Positions 43,059 to 51,296 of a stretch of DNA of 64,000 nt are shown here, piece after piece. The DNA comes from Nocardia terpenica (GTDB lineage Bacteria; Actinomycetota; Actinomycetes; Mycobacteriales; Mycobacteriaceae): positions 124,001 to 188,000 of the forward strand of contig NZ_JABMCZ010000002.1 in the NCBI RefSeq assembly GCF_013186535.1, written 5' to 3'. Position numbers and translations under genes: made by a program. Position 1 is the first letter of the stretch; every line of letters starts with the position of its first letter. The notes beneath the pieces were generated by a model, which ran no database searches, was not told the DNA's origin, and worked only from the letters and a program-made list of their open reading frames with translations.

Positions 43059-43802
43059 TCAGGCCGCCAAACCGCCGTCGACGCAAAACGTATGGCCCGT
43101 AATGTAACTCGCCTCCTCCGAGGCGAGGAAGGAGACGAGGGCGGCAACTTCCCGCGGCGCGCCGAATCGCCGCATCGGAATCGTTTTGCGTGCCTCGCGC
43201 AGCGCCTCCGGGCCCAGCGCCTCGGTCATCTCGGTCTCGATGAAACCGGGCGCGACGGCATTCACGCGGACGCCGAATCGCGCGACCTCGGCCGAGAGCG
43301 CCTTGCCGAATCCGATGATGCCCGCCTTGGTCGCCGCGTAATTGCTCTGTCCCAGGGCGGCGGTCAGGCCCGCGACCGAGGACAGGGTGACGATGGACCC
43401 CGCGCGGCGGCGCATCATGCCGGGCACGACCGCCTTGCAGATGTGCCGCACGCCGGACAGATTCGTCCGCAGCACCCGGTCCCAGTCGTCCTCGGTCGCC
43501 CGGATCAGCAGGCCGTCGCGGGTGATTCCGGCCGCGGCGACCAGCACCGCCGGATCGCCGAAGCGCTGCTGGGCCGCCCGGACGAAGTCGTCGACGGCCG
43601 CGGCGTCGGCGATATCGCAGACCGCGCGGAAAACCGCGGCGCCCCGTTCGGCGCATTCGGTTTCCACCGCCTCGGCGGCGGTACCCGGATTGCGGTGGCA
43701 GAACGCGATGTCGTAGCCGTCGGCGGCGAGCCGGACCGCGCAGGCCGCGCCGATGCCGCGGGCGCCGCCGGTCACGATGGCCAGCGGTCGTTCGGTTGTC
43801 AC
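43059..43802 (-). CDS. 3-oxoacyl-ACP reductase-like SDR (FabG/KR)
   Basis: 247 residues. 'AIVTGGARGIGAACAVRLAADGYDIAFCHRN' is the NADP-binding Rossmann motif with Arg for NADPH. 'NLSGVRHICKAV', 'IVTLSSVAGLTAALGQSNYAATKAG' gives the catalytic Ser and Y-x3-K. 'VAPGFIETEMTEAL' is FabG-like. It is expected to reduce the 3-oxoacyl-ACP during chain building on the cluster's ACP. The GTG start overlaps the upstream membrane-protein stop by four bases and has GGAGG upstream. Confidence 0.88.
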   Translation of the reverse strand: MTTERPLAIVTGGARGIGAACAVRLAADGYDIAFCHRNPGTAAEAVETECAERGAAVFRAVCDIADAAAVDDFVRAAQQRFGDPAVLVAAAGITRDGLLIRATEDDWDRVLRTNLSGVRHICKAVVPGMMRRRAGSIVTLSSVAGLTAALGQSNYAATKAGIIGFGKALSAEVARFGVRVNAVAPGFIETEMTEALGPEALREARKTIPMRRFGAPREVAALVSFLASEEASYITGHTFCVDGGLAA

Positions 43803-44371
43803 TTGCTCGCCTCCGAGGTGCCCTTGACCCATGCCGGTCCGGTCAGGAACCAGATGAGGGTGATGGTGCCCAGCGGCTGCACGACCTGGCGCAGCGCCGC
43901 GCCCTGCTGCGCGTCGGCCACCGTGACCGACAGGCCGAAGCACACGATCAGGGCGATTCCCGCGGCCAACAGCCATTTCACGAACGATTTGGTCTCGGCC
44001 CGGACGGCCTCGGGCCCCTTTTTGGGTCGCTTGGGTGGTCGCGGCGCACCGGCGAACCGGTAGGCGAACCAGGAGTCCAACCACTGCACCATCGACTTGC
44101 CGAATACCACGGTGCAGCCCAGATAGATGCCCGCGAGCCGGTGCACGCCGGTGACCTCCGCGCCCCGGTACACATCGATGGCGACCGCCACCACCAGGAT
44201 CACATCGATCAGCGGAATCAGCGCCAGCACAACGGAACTGGCCCTCGTCATGCGCAGCAGGTAGCGGAGCAGCAGGCCCGACCCGACGGTGATCCAGAAC
44301 CCGATCTCGCAGGCGAGAATGACCGCCACGATCGGATTGGCGCCGAGTCCCGCAATGGGATTCACATTCAT
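43799..44371 (-). CDS. Four-helix membrane protein of unknown function in lipopeptide cluster
   Basis: 190 residues with about five hydrophobic segments: ~12-36, ~45-66, ~80-95 (weaker), ~135-152 and ~165-180, and a basic cytosolic loop (RPPKRPKKGPEAVRAETK). No catalytic motif is seen. It lies between the ABC exporter and FabG with short spacing and GTGA coupling, so it is part of the pathway. Possible jobs are self-protection or export assistance. No family recognised. Confidence 0.6.
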   Translation of the reverse strand: MNVNPIAGLGANPIVAVILACEIGFWITVGSGLLLRYLLRMTRASSVVLALIPLIDVILVVAVAIDVYRGAEVTGVHRLAGIYLGCTVVFGKSMVQWLDSWFAYRFAGAPRPPKRPKKGPEAVRAETKSFVKWLLAAGIALIVCFGLSVTVADAQQGAALRQVVQPLGTITLIWFLTGPAWVKGTSEASK

Positions 44372-44390
44372 AATTCCCCCGGATTCGTTC

Positions 44391-46922
44391 TCATCGCAGC
44401 TGCCGCAGGGTGCTGGAGCAGGCGATCAGGTAGACCACGATACCGACGGCGATGAGGCAGGCGCCGGCGGCGGCCGAGGTGACGGGGTCGAGGACCACGT
44501 CCGTCAGGCCCGCCCAGCGCAGGTACTTGCACACCGCGTAGCCGAAGGCGGAGCCGACCGCGAGACCGGCCAGCACGCCGACCGTCGCGACCACCGCGCC
44601 CTCGATGCCGACCGAGCGCAACACCAGGCCGCGGCTGAATCCGAGCTGCCGCAGGGTGGCCCACTCCTTCAGCCGACCGCCCGTCAGCACGCCGAGCACG
44701 ACGCCGAGCGCGAGCAGCAGGCCCGCGCCGACCACGATCGACAGCTGGGTGAGCGCCGCGATGATCACCCGCGTCTGTTCCTTCTGCTGCACCACGTATT
44801 CGGAGATGGAGCGCACGGCGAGATTCGGCAGACCGGCCGCGACCGTGTCGATGCCGGTCCGGGCGTTCGGATCGGTGGTGCGGATCAGGACGTACTGGAA
44901 GCCCGCGCCGAGATCGGCGTGGACGACGAAGTCGCCGAGGGTGGGCGCGTCCCGGTAGATGCCGGACACCCGGACGGGCGCGCCCGCCACGGTGATCGAA
45001 TCACCCACGCGCGCACCCAGTTTCGACGCCTCGGTGGCGGACAGCATGGCCTCGCCCGGATTCGCGGTGGCCGTGCCGTCGGTCATGGTGATCTGCAGGG
45101 CGCCGCTGTCGAGCGGGCCATCGATGCCCACGCCATTGCTGGTCCCGCCCTGAACATCGACGCCGTTGCGCGGTGCGACGGCCACCACCCCGGCCACCCC
45201 CGAAACCCCGCGCAGCGCCGTCACATCCGATCCGGCGATGGCGAATCCGGTCTTGGGCTCGACCACGACCTGCGCACCGACATTCGCGTCGATCTGCCGG
45301 TTGATGGAAACATCGGTGGAGGTGGCGAACACCGACACAATGGCCACCAGCGTCGCGGTAAACCCGATGCAGGACACGGCGACCGCCGCCTGCGCCCGCA
45401 CCCGAGCAACGCTCCCGATACCGAACCACGGCAACAACACCCCCCGCGCAGCACCGACCTCCCCGAACGGCCCGAACACCCGCAGCCCAGGCGCAGCAAG
45501 CACGAACAACCCCGCCAACACCAAGCAGTACCCCACAACCAGCCCAGCAAACCCGAACCGCGGCGTCACGACCGACCAAATCCCCACCGCAAGAGAACCG
45601 AGGGCGAGCACCGGCAAAAACACCCGGCGCATAGAAATTAACGACAGCACCCGGCGCACAGAAATGAACGACAACACCCGGCGCACAAAGCCGAACGGGA
45701 GTACTCGGCGAATGGTGGCGAATTGTGGGCGGGCGGTGGTGGTTTCGCGGGGTCCGGTGGAGATTGCGTCGCCCAGGAACCAGGCGGCGGTCAGTAGTGC
45801 TGTGAGGGCGAGCAGGGATGTGGTTATGACCGGTCCGTTGATGGTGACGCCGTCTACCGGGAAGGTGCCCAGTAGTACGCGTCCGGTGGGGACGGTGGCG
45901 TCGGCGGCGAACGCGATTGCTGTTCCGGCCACGGCGGCGACCGTCAGCAGGAGGGCCGCCTGGATGGCCTTGGCGGTGCGGATCTGGGTGCGGGGCACGC
46001 CGATTCGTCGCAGGGTGGCGAGCTGGGGGCGCAGGTGCATGGCCAGTAGTGCCAGGGAGAAGGCCAGGGCCGCGGCGAGGCCGCCGATCAGTACCACCGC
46101 GAATGTGATGGCGATGACGCCGAGGAAGCTCACGTTGGCGAGCTGCTGAGAGGTCAGCCCGTCGACGTAGGCCGCGCGGGTGTTCACCGTGCCGCCCGCG
46201 GCCGCGAGCCGGTCGGCGACCTTACCGGCGTCGGGTCCGGCCAGCGCGACCAGCGTGTAACCCGCCGGGACGCCGAGGATTTCCCGCGCCAGCGCCTCGT
46301 TGCCGAACCGAACGGCGGCGGCCGCCTCGGGCGTGGAGGTATTCACCCCCACCGCCGCCCGCGCGCCGGAGACGCCCATCACTCCGGCCGACCCGGAATC
46401 GTTTGCGGGCGATGCCTCACCCGGACCGGGAGTGGTCGCAGGCGTGGGCGATACCCGACCCGGGACGGAATCGCGTGCGGGCGTGGGTGCTAACCCACCC
46501 GGACCGGAATCGGTTGCGGGCGTGGCAGATACCTCACCCGGGCCGGGAGCTGCGTTCGCGCAAGGGCCGTCGGACCGCACGTAGGTTCCCGGAATCGATT
46601 GCGACGCAGCTCCACCGGAATACAGCACCACCTGGCCTGTGATCTGCGACAGCGCGCAGGCGCCGGGGGCGGATCGCAGTGCCTCGGTGATGGTTTCGGA
46701 TGCCAGGGGCTTGGCCGCGGTGACGATCAGTTCGCCCGGCAGCACCGTGTCGGCGAGGGATTGCGTGACCTTGTCGCGGTAGGAGACGTACAGGCCCGCG
46801 GGGATGAGCAGCGCCGCCAGCAAGGCGGTGGAGATGATCAGCACCAGCACGGTCTGGCGCCGGTACTGCCGCAGCTGCCCGAATGCCAGCCCCCAGGTCA
46901 TGCGCGCACGGGGCAGGCTCAC
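44391..46922 (-). CDS. ABC transporter permease with two FtsX/MacB-type domains
   Basis: 843 residues. A transmembrane helix at ~24-45, a large extracytoplasmic domain, then three helices ~265-400 ('FLGVIAITFAVVLIGGLAAALAFSLALLAMHLRPQLATLRRIG'), a second extracytoplasmic domain and three closing helices ('LLLALGVVLGVLTGGRLKEWATLRQLGFSRG' and after). This duplicated FtsX layout is typical of actinobacterial peptide/lipid exporters. The GTG at 46922 overlaps the ATPase stop (GTGA); an ATG seven codons later is the alternative. Pro/Gly-rich repeats (~115-160) sit in the first outer domain. Probably exports the finished lipopeptide. Confidence 0.82.
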   Translation of the reverse strand: MSLPRARMTWGLAFGQLRQYRRQTVLVLIISTALLAALLIPAGLYVSYRDKVTQSLADTVLPGELIVTAAKPLASETITEALRSAPGACALSQITGQVVLYSGGAASQSIPGTYVRSDGPCANAAPGPGEVSATPATDSGPGGLAPTPARDSVPGRVSPTPATTPGPGEASPANDSGSAGVMGVSGARAAVGVNTSTPEAAAAVRFGNEALAREILGVPAGYTLVALAGPDAGKVADRLAAAGGTVNTRAAYVDGLTSQQLANVSFLGVIAITFAVVLIGGLAAALAFSLALLAMHLRPQLATLRRIGVPRTQIRTAKAIQAALLLTVAAVAGTAIAFAADATVPTGRVLLGTFPVDGVTINGPVITTSLLALTALLTAAWFLGDAISTGPRETTTARPQFATIRRVLPFGFVRRVLSFISVRRVLSLISMRRVFLPVLALGSLAVGIWSVVTPRFGFAGLVVGYCLVLAGLFVLAAPGLRVFGPFGEVGAARGVLLPWFGIGSVARVRAQAAVAVSCIGFTATLVAIVSVFATSTDVSINRQIDANVGAQVVVEPKTGFAIAGSDVTALRGVSGVAGVVAVAPRNGVDVQGGTSNGVGIDGPLDSGALQITMTDGTATANPGEAMLSATEASKLGARVGDSITVAGAPVRVSGIYRDAPTLGDFVVHADLGAGFQYVLIRTTDPNARTGIDTVAAGLPNLAVRSISEYVVQQKEQTRVIIAALTQLSIVVGAGLLLALGVVLGVLTGGRLKEWATLRQLGFSRGLVLRSVGIEGAVVATVGVLAGLAVGSAFGYAVCKYLRWAGLTDVVLDPVTSAAAGACLIAVGIVVYLIACSSTLRQLR

Positions 46923-47668
46923 ATCGCCACCCGCTGCTGCGCGGACGCCACCACCTGGTCGACGGTGGCGCCCACCAGATCCTGTTCGATGCGGCCGTCC
47001 CGGATGAGCAGCACCCGGTCGGCGAACTCCACGAACTGCGGATCGTGGGTGACGGTGACGACGGAGATGCCGCGCTCGTCGACGATGCGGCGCAGCAGTT
47101 CCCGGATGCGCGCCGCATTGTGCGAATCCAGCGCACCGGTCGGCTCGTCGGCGAAAATGACGTCCGGGTCGGAGATCAGCGCCCGCGCGCACGCCACCCG
47201 CTGCTGGGTGCCGCCGGACAGTTCGTCGGGCCGCATGCCCAGGTATCTGGTGATGCCCAGGTCCTCGCACAGGCCGCGCAGCCGCCGTTCGTCGACCGTC
47301 TTTCCGGCGGCGCGGGCGGGCAGCAGGATATTGCCGCGCGCGGACAGCGATTCGAGCAGGCCGTAGTCCTGGAAGACGAAGCCGAAATGCTCCAGCCGCA
47401 GCCGCGACAGCTCGTGGTCGGCCAGGGCGTACAGGCCGGTGTCGCCGTAGACGACCTCGCCGCGGGTCGGCGCGAGCAGCCCGCTCAGGCAGGACATGAG
47501 GGTGGTCTTGCCGGATCCGGACGGACCCATGATCACGGTGAACGACGCGGGCGCGATGGCCAGGTCGACCTCGTCCAGCGCCACCACGGCCGCATCCTTC
47601 TTGCCGAAGGTCACGCTCACCGCGTGCGCCCGCAGAACCGGAGGCTGTGCACTCGCCGAACCAGGCAC
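46919..47668 (-). CDS. ABC transporter ATP-binding protein (MacB/LolD-type)
   Basis: About 249 residues. Walker A 'GPSGSGKTTLMSCLSG', Q-loop 'GFVFQDYGLL', signature 'ELSGGTQQRVACARAL', Walker B 'DVIFADEPTGALD' and H-loop 'VVTVTHDPQ' are all intact. The GTG at 47668 is chosen because AAAGGA lies six bases upstream; an ATG five codons earlier and a GTG twelve codons earlier are possible. It pairs with the permease it overlaps and would power export of the cluster's product. Confidence 0.9.
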   Translation of the reverse strand: MPGSASAQPPVLRAHAVSVTFGKKDAAVVALDEVDLAIAPASFTVIMGPSGSGKTTLMSCLSGLLAPTRGEVVYGDTGLYALADHELSRLRLEHFGFVFQDYGLLESLSARGNILLPARAAGKTVDERRLRGLCEDLGITRYLGMRPDELSGGTQQRVACARALISDPDVIFADEPTGALDSHNAARIRELLRRIVDERGISVVTVTHDPQFVEFADRVLLIRDGRIEQDLVGATVDQVVASAQQRVAM

Positions 47669-47708
47669 GACACTTCCTTTCATACAGAAGTACTTCTCGG
47701 GCACGCTA

Positions 47709-49310
47709 CTACAGCGTGACGGCGGGAGCCGGTGGAAACGGCGGGCGATCGCCGAGCCGGATCACCACCAGGCGCGGACCCCTCCCCACCACCATGGTAG
47801 CGAGGGTCTCGGCCAGCGCCTCGGGCTCGGACACCGTCGCGGTGGCGAACCCCGTGGCCTGCGCGAGCGCCGAAATCGGCTCCGCGGCATCGAAATCCAC
47901 GAGTTCGGTGTCGTCTCGGCTCAGCGACGGCCAGCCGAATCCCCCGTTGTCCAGGCAGAGGTAGCAGATATCGGCCCGGGCGCGGCCCGCGGCGACCAGG
48001 GTGGGCAGGTTGGTGAGGAAGGCGCCGTCGCCGCCGACCGCCAGCGCGCGGCGCCCGGCGAGCGCCGCGCCCAGGGCCGCGCCGAGGCCGAATCCCAGCG
48101 GTGTCTGCTCGCTCGGCACCAGCGGCACCACGCCGGGGGGCAGGGTGAAACACGGCGCGTAGTAGCCCCACAGGTCGGCCAGGCCGTTCTCCTGGGCGAG
48201 CACGTCGACGGGATGCTCGCGCAGCACGGCGCGCAGGGTGGTCCAGAATCGCACGGTCTCGACGAATTCGGTGGTAGCCGGTGTCTCCGGTTGCCACGGT
48301 CGCCACCACGGCGCCACCGACGCGCCGGTGTCGGCGAGCCCGGCGCACGCCGCGCGCAGGAAGGCGCCCGAGTCGCAGATCACCGGATGGTGCGCGGCGA
48401 CAACGCGATTGAGCACCGTCGGATCGGTGTCGACGTGGATCAGGGTGGGCCGGTGCACCGACTCCCAGCCCATCAGCGCCGTCTCCTCGAGCTGGCTGCC
48501 GAGAACCACGAGCACATCGGCCTCGTCGAGCGCATCCTTCGACTGCGGCGGCAGATACAGTCCGGCGAGACCCCCGAAGCGCGGGTGATCCTCGGGGAAT
48601 CCGCCCCGCCCCGACGCCGTCACCAGGCACAGCGCATTGATCGAATCCGCCAGCCGCACACCGTATTCGGCCACCTCGTCGCGCCGGGTGCCGCCACCGA
48701 ACAGCAGGACCGGAGTGCGCGCCCCACGCAGCACGTCGAGCACCGGGTCCAGCGCCTCGATCGGCTGCCCCGCCGGAATCGGTTGTCCCGCAGTCGCGGT
48801 GGGCAAGGTCGGCACGGGCTCGGCACCGGCGACCTCGGGGGAGATCAACAGATGCACGGGGCCGCGCCGCCCGTGCTCGGCCAGGTAGCACGCCCGGGAG
48901 ACCGCCCACTCCAGTTCGGCGCGATCGGCGACGCGGTGGGTCCAGGTGAACAGCCCGTCGCTCAGGCCCGACACCGGGAATTCCTGAAAACCGCCGCGCC
49001 CCACCGCCGTATCGTGCACGAGGGTCGTCACCACCAGCAGCGGCGTGCGCGAGGTGTATGCCTCCGAGACCGCGATCAGCGCGTTGAGCAGGTTGGGCCC
49101 GGTGGCGGTGGCGAGCACGGCGGCGCGGCCGGTGCTGCGCGACCATCCGACCGCCGCGTAGCCCGCCGTCCGTTGATCCTGGAGCGCAGCGTATTCCGCT
49201 CCCGCCGCCCGCGCCGCATCGATGATGTCCGGATCGTCGCCCGGCACACCGGTATACAACCGCGCCCCGGTGCGCTCCAGCATGATCACCATCTCATCCC
49301 AGATACCCAT
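47709..49310 (-). CDS. Thiamine-diphosphate-dependent 2-oxoacid decarboxylase-like enzyme
   Basis: About 533 residues with the three-domain ThDP layout. The N-terminal PYR domain has 'LYTGVPGDDPDIIDAA' and 'GYAAVGWSRSTGRAAVLATATGPNLLNALIAVSEAY'. The C-terminal PP domain has the cofactor motif 'GGDGAFLTNLPTLVAAG ... CLDNGGFGW' (G-D-G...N). The usual catalytic Glu before 'GYA' is not obvious; the segment reads 'ALQDQRTAGYAA', with Asp or Gln there. In this cluster, decarboxylation of 2-ketoarginine to 4-guanidinobutanal is an attractive guess; sulfopyruvate- or phosphonopyruvate-type decarboxylases are alternatives. The ATG follows AAAGGG; a GTG coupled to the upstream stop is possible. Confidence 0.75.
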   Translation of the reverse strand: MGIWDEMVIMLERTGARLYTGVPGDDPDIIDAARAAGAEYAALQDQRTAGYAAVGWSRSTGRAAVLATATGPNLLNALIAVSEAYTSRTPLLVVTTLVHDTAVGRGGFQEFPVSGLSDGLFTWTHRVADRAELEWAVSRACYLAEHGRRGPVHLLISPEVAGAEPVPTLPTATAGQPIPAGQPIEALDPVLDVLRGARTPVLLFGGGTRRDEVAEYGVRLADSINALCLVTASGRGGFPEDHPRFGGLAGLYLPPQSKDALDEADVLVVLGSQLEETALMGWESVHRPTLIHVDTDPTVLNRVVAAHHPVICDSGAFLRAACAGLADTGASVAPWWRPWQPETPATTEFVETVRFWTTLRAVLREHPVDVLAQENGLADLWGYYAPCFTLPPGVVPLVPSEQTPLGFGLGAALGAALAGRRALAVGGDGAFLTNLPTLVAAGRARADICYLCLDNGGFGWPSLSRDDTELVDFDAAEPISALAQATGFATATVSEPEALAETLATMVVGRGPRLVVIRLGDRPPFPPAPAVTL

Positions 49311-49324
49311 CCCCACATGCCCTT

Positions 49325-49789
49325 TCACAGTACGAATCGCAGGCGGAGCACGCCCGCGGCGCAGATCCGCGCCCGCCGGGCGGCCGTCCACACCGTCACA
49401 TCGCAGTGCACCTCCACCCGGCCCGGGGCGGCCTCGGTGCCGATCACCTTGGCGTCCAGGTGAATCGAGGCGCCCGCCGGGACCGGCGCGGCGAAGGTGA
49501 GCCGGTCGAAGCCGCGATTGATGACCCGTTCGATGCCCGGCGGTTCGATCAGCTCCGCCACCAGCGGCGGGATCAGCGCGGCCACCAGCATGCCGTGCGC
49601 GATCGTCTCGCCGCCCACTGCGGCCGCCCGCGCGGGATCGGTGTGGATCCACTGCATGTCGTCGGTCACCCGGCCGAACGCCGTGATCCGCTCCTGGGTC
49701 AGCACGACCACGCGGGACCGGCGCGCCGGCGCGGCGGCCAGGTCGGCCAGATACGCGGCGGCGTCGGATATTTCGCCGAGGGCGGTCAC
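49325..49789 (-). CDS. MaoC-like (R)-specific enoyl hydratase/dehydratase
   Basis: 154 residues with a single hot-dog domain: 'RITAFGRVTDDMQWIHTDPARAAA' holds the conserved Asp and His of hydratase 2, and 'ETIAHGMLVAALIPPLVAEL' the AHG-x-L turn. It would dehydrate the 3-hydroxyacyl-ACP after the FabG step in chain building. The GTG start overlaps the upstream GNAT stop by four bases. No enoyl reductase is seen in the cluster, so either the double bonds remain or a housekeeping reductase helps. Confidence 0.85.
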   Translation of the reverse strand: MTALGEISDAAAYLADLAAAPARRSRVVVLTQERITAFGRVTDDMQWIHTDPARAAAVGGETIAHGMLVAALIPPLVAELIEPPGIERVINRGFDRLTFAAPVPAGASIHLDAKVIGTEAAPGRVEVHCDVTVWTAARRARICAAGVLRLRFVL

Positions 49790-50409
49790 GACTGCGCCCC
49801 GATCTGCGCGAGGACCCGCTCGCGTACCTCGCGCCAGCGGGTGTCGGTGAATTCGCTGCCGCCGGGCACCCGGTAGCCGACCTCGGCGAACTCCGGTTCG
49901 GTCAGCGTGCCGACGGCCAGTTCGACCAGCCGCGATCCGTCGGCGACCACATCGGCGAGCAGGGCCTCGGGCCGCACCGCGCGGTGGACCATGATCCGGA
50001 CGGTGTGCGGATTGTGCACGGCCGCGGTCATTTCGAAGGCCCGGCGGCCGTCGAAGTGGAACAGGTAGCGCAGCAGCGCCAGCATGGCGTCCATGCCCAC
50101 CCCGTCGCCCCAGGCGGCATCGCCCGCCAGCACCACGCCGACGTGCATGCGCGCGGGCTCGGCCAGGCGGCAGTCGTAGATGCCGATCGGCCGTGGCGCG
50201 CCGGGGCCGCCGTCGTCGCGGCGGTAGATGTAGCCCAGCATCCGGTCCGAGGCATCGGCCAGCGCGCCGAGGCCCCGATCGTCCACGGGCGCGACGGCGG
50301 ACCCGGCGAACAGCCGCTGCGCGGCGGATTCGAATACCCGGGCCAGCATCCGGGACGGGTCCGCGCCCCGGCTCTCCTCGAGCCGGGTCCACAGACCGTG
50401 GATGGTCAC
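49786..50409 (-). CDS. GNAT-family acyltransferase A
   Basis: 207 residues of RimJ/RimL type: 'IGIYDCRLAEPARMHVGVVLAGDAAWGDGVGMDAMLALLRYLF' carries the beta4/Q-x2-G-x-G/A-like cofactor loop and 'AFEMTAAVHNPHTVRIMVHRA' the following strand and helix. In known lipolanthine-type pathways a GNAT joins the acyl chain to the N-terminus of the modified peptide. This gene and the next, overlapping by four bases, are both candidates. Confidence 0.72.
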   Translation of the reverse strand: MTIHGLWTRLEESRGADPSRMLARVFESAAQRLFAGSAVAPVDDRGLGALADASDRMLGYIYRRDDGGPGAPRPIGIYDCRLAEPARMHVGVVLAGDAAWGDGVGMDAMLALLRYLFHFDGRRAFEMTAAVHNPHTVRIMVHRAVRPEALLADVVADGSRLVELAVGTLTEPEFAEVGYRVPGGSEFTDTRWREVRERVLAQIGAQS

Positions 50410-51020
50410 GAGGCCGGTTCCGGGTCGGCCAGCCGGTCGCGGATGGCCCGGCGCAGCCGCGCCGAGGTCCGCGCGTAGGCGCGTTCGGATTCGGCGGCGG
50501 CCGGGTCGGCCTCCCGGATGGCCCGCAGCCGCGGCCCGGTGATCGACCACACCAGCCCGTCCCAGTACCGCCCGGCCGCGAAGTACCGATCCCGGACCAT
50601 GCCCTCGCAGCGGAAGTGCTCGGACTCCAGGCAGTGATCCAGCAGCAGCCGGTTGTACACGCCGAACCACAGTTCGATGCGGTGCACCTCGGTCGTGCTC
50701 GTCAGGTATCGCACGATCTCGTCGAAACCTGCCGCGACGCCGATGGTTTCGAGGGCGGCGTCGTCGGCGCTGTGCAGCGCGAGCTCGAAAACCCCGGGGG
50801 TCTGCAATCGTTCGGCGCGCAGGACGCCGATTCCGGCCTCGCCGCCGGCGACGACGAACGCCACCGCGGACCGGTCCAGCAGCGCGGTGGCCTCGCGCTC
50901 GCGCACCCACTGCGGGCCCGCGCTCGACACCGCCGAGACGGGACCGGCGCTGACGAGCCGGGCGGCGCGGGCCGTATCCTCCTGCGTCAGCACCGGTTCC
51001 AGCGCCACGAACTTCAGCAC
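50406..51020 (-). CDS. GNAT-family acyltransferase B
   Basis: 204 residues. The GNAT core is visible in 'VAFVVAGGEAGIGVLRAERLQTPGVFELALHSADDA' and 'RIELWFGVYNRLLLDHCLESEHFRCEGMVRDRYFAAGRYWDGLVWSI', a RimJ-like ending. The classical acyl-CoA pyrophosphate loop is weak, which would suit use of acyl-ACP as donor. It overlaps the ACP gene by seven bases, which places it next to its likely donor. Peptide N-acylation is inferred. Confidence 0.7.
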   Translation of the reverse strand: MLKFVALEPVLTQEDTARAARLVSAGPVSAVSSAGPQWVREREATALLDRSAVAFVVAGGEAGIGVLRAERLQTPGVFELALHSADDAALETIGVAAGFDEIVRYLTSTTEVHRIELWFGVYNRLLLDHCLESEHFRCEGMVRDRYFAAGRYWDGLVWSITGPRLRAIREADPAAAESERAYARTSARLRRAIRDRLADPEPAS

Positions 51021-51283
51021 GGCCGCACCGGGTTCACGAGCTTCAGCAGGTCGCCGACGGTGGTGGCGGCCACCACCTCCTCCTCGCTCAGCGCGACCGA
51101 GAACACCGATTGCAGGCGCAGCACCAGTTCCAGCACGCCGAGCGAGTCGAGCTCCAGGTCGTCGATGATCGCGTCGTCGACGGTGACGGTCGGGGTGTCG
51201 TCGAGGTCGTTGATCCGCTCCACCTCGGCGGCGACGACCTCGAGGAATCGGTCCTCGATCGTGGTGTTCGCATCTGCGGTCAC
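51014..51283 (-). CDS. Acyl carrier protein
   Basis: 89 residues. The phosphopantetheine site is Ser47 in 'DLELDSLGVLELVLRLQSVF', with the acidic recognition helix typical of ACPs. It would carry the growing acyl chain between ketosynthase, reductase, dehydratase and GNAT. The GTG start has AAGGG nine bases upstream; it is 13 bp behind the ketosynthase gene. The short size and single site indicate a discrete (type II) system. Confidence 0.92.
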   Translation of the reverse strand: MTADANTTIEDRFLEVVAAEVERINDLDDTPTVTVDDAIIDDLELDSLGVLELVLRLQSVFSVALSEEEVVAATTVGDLLKLVNPVRPC

Positions 51284-51296
51284 TGCACTTATCCCT

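Noticed and set aside
44391..47270. An extended permease start giving 959 residues
   Set aside because: The extra ~115 residues overlap the ABC ATPase in another frame and are low-complexity. The GTG coupled to the ATPase stop at 46922 fits better.
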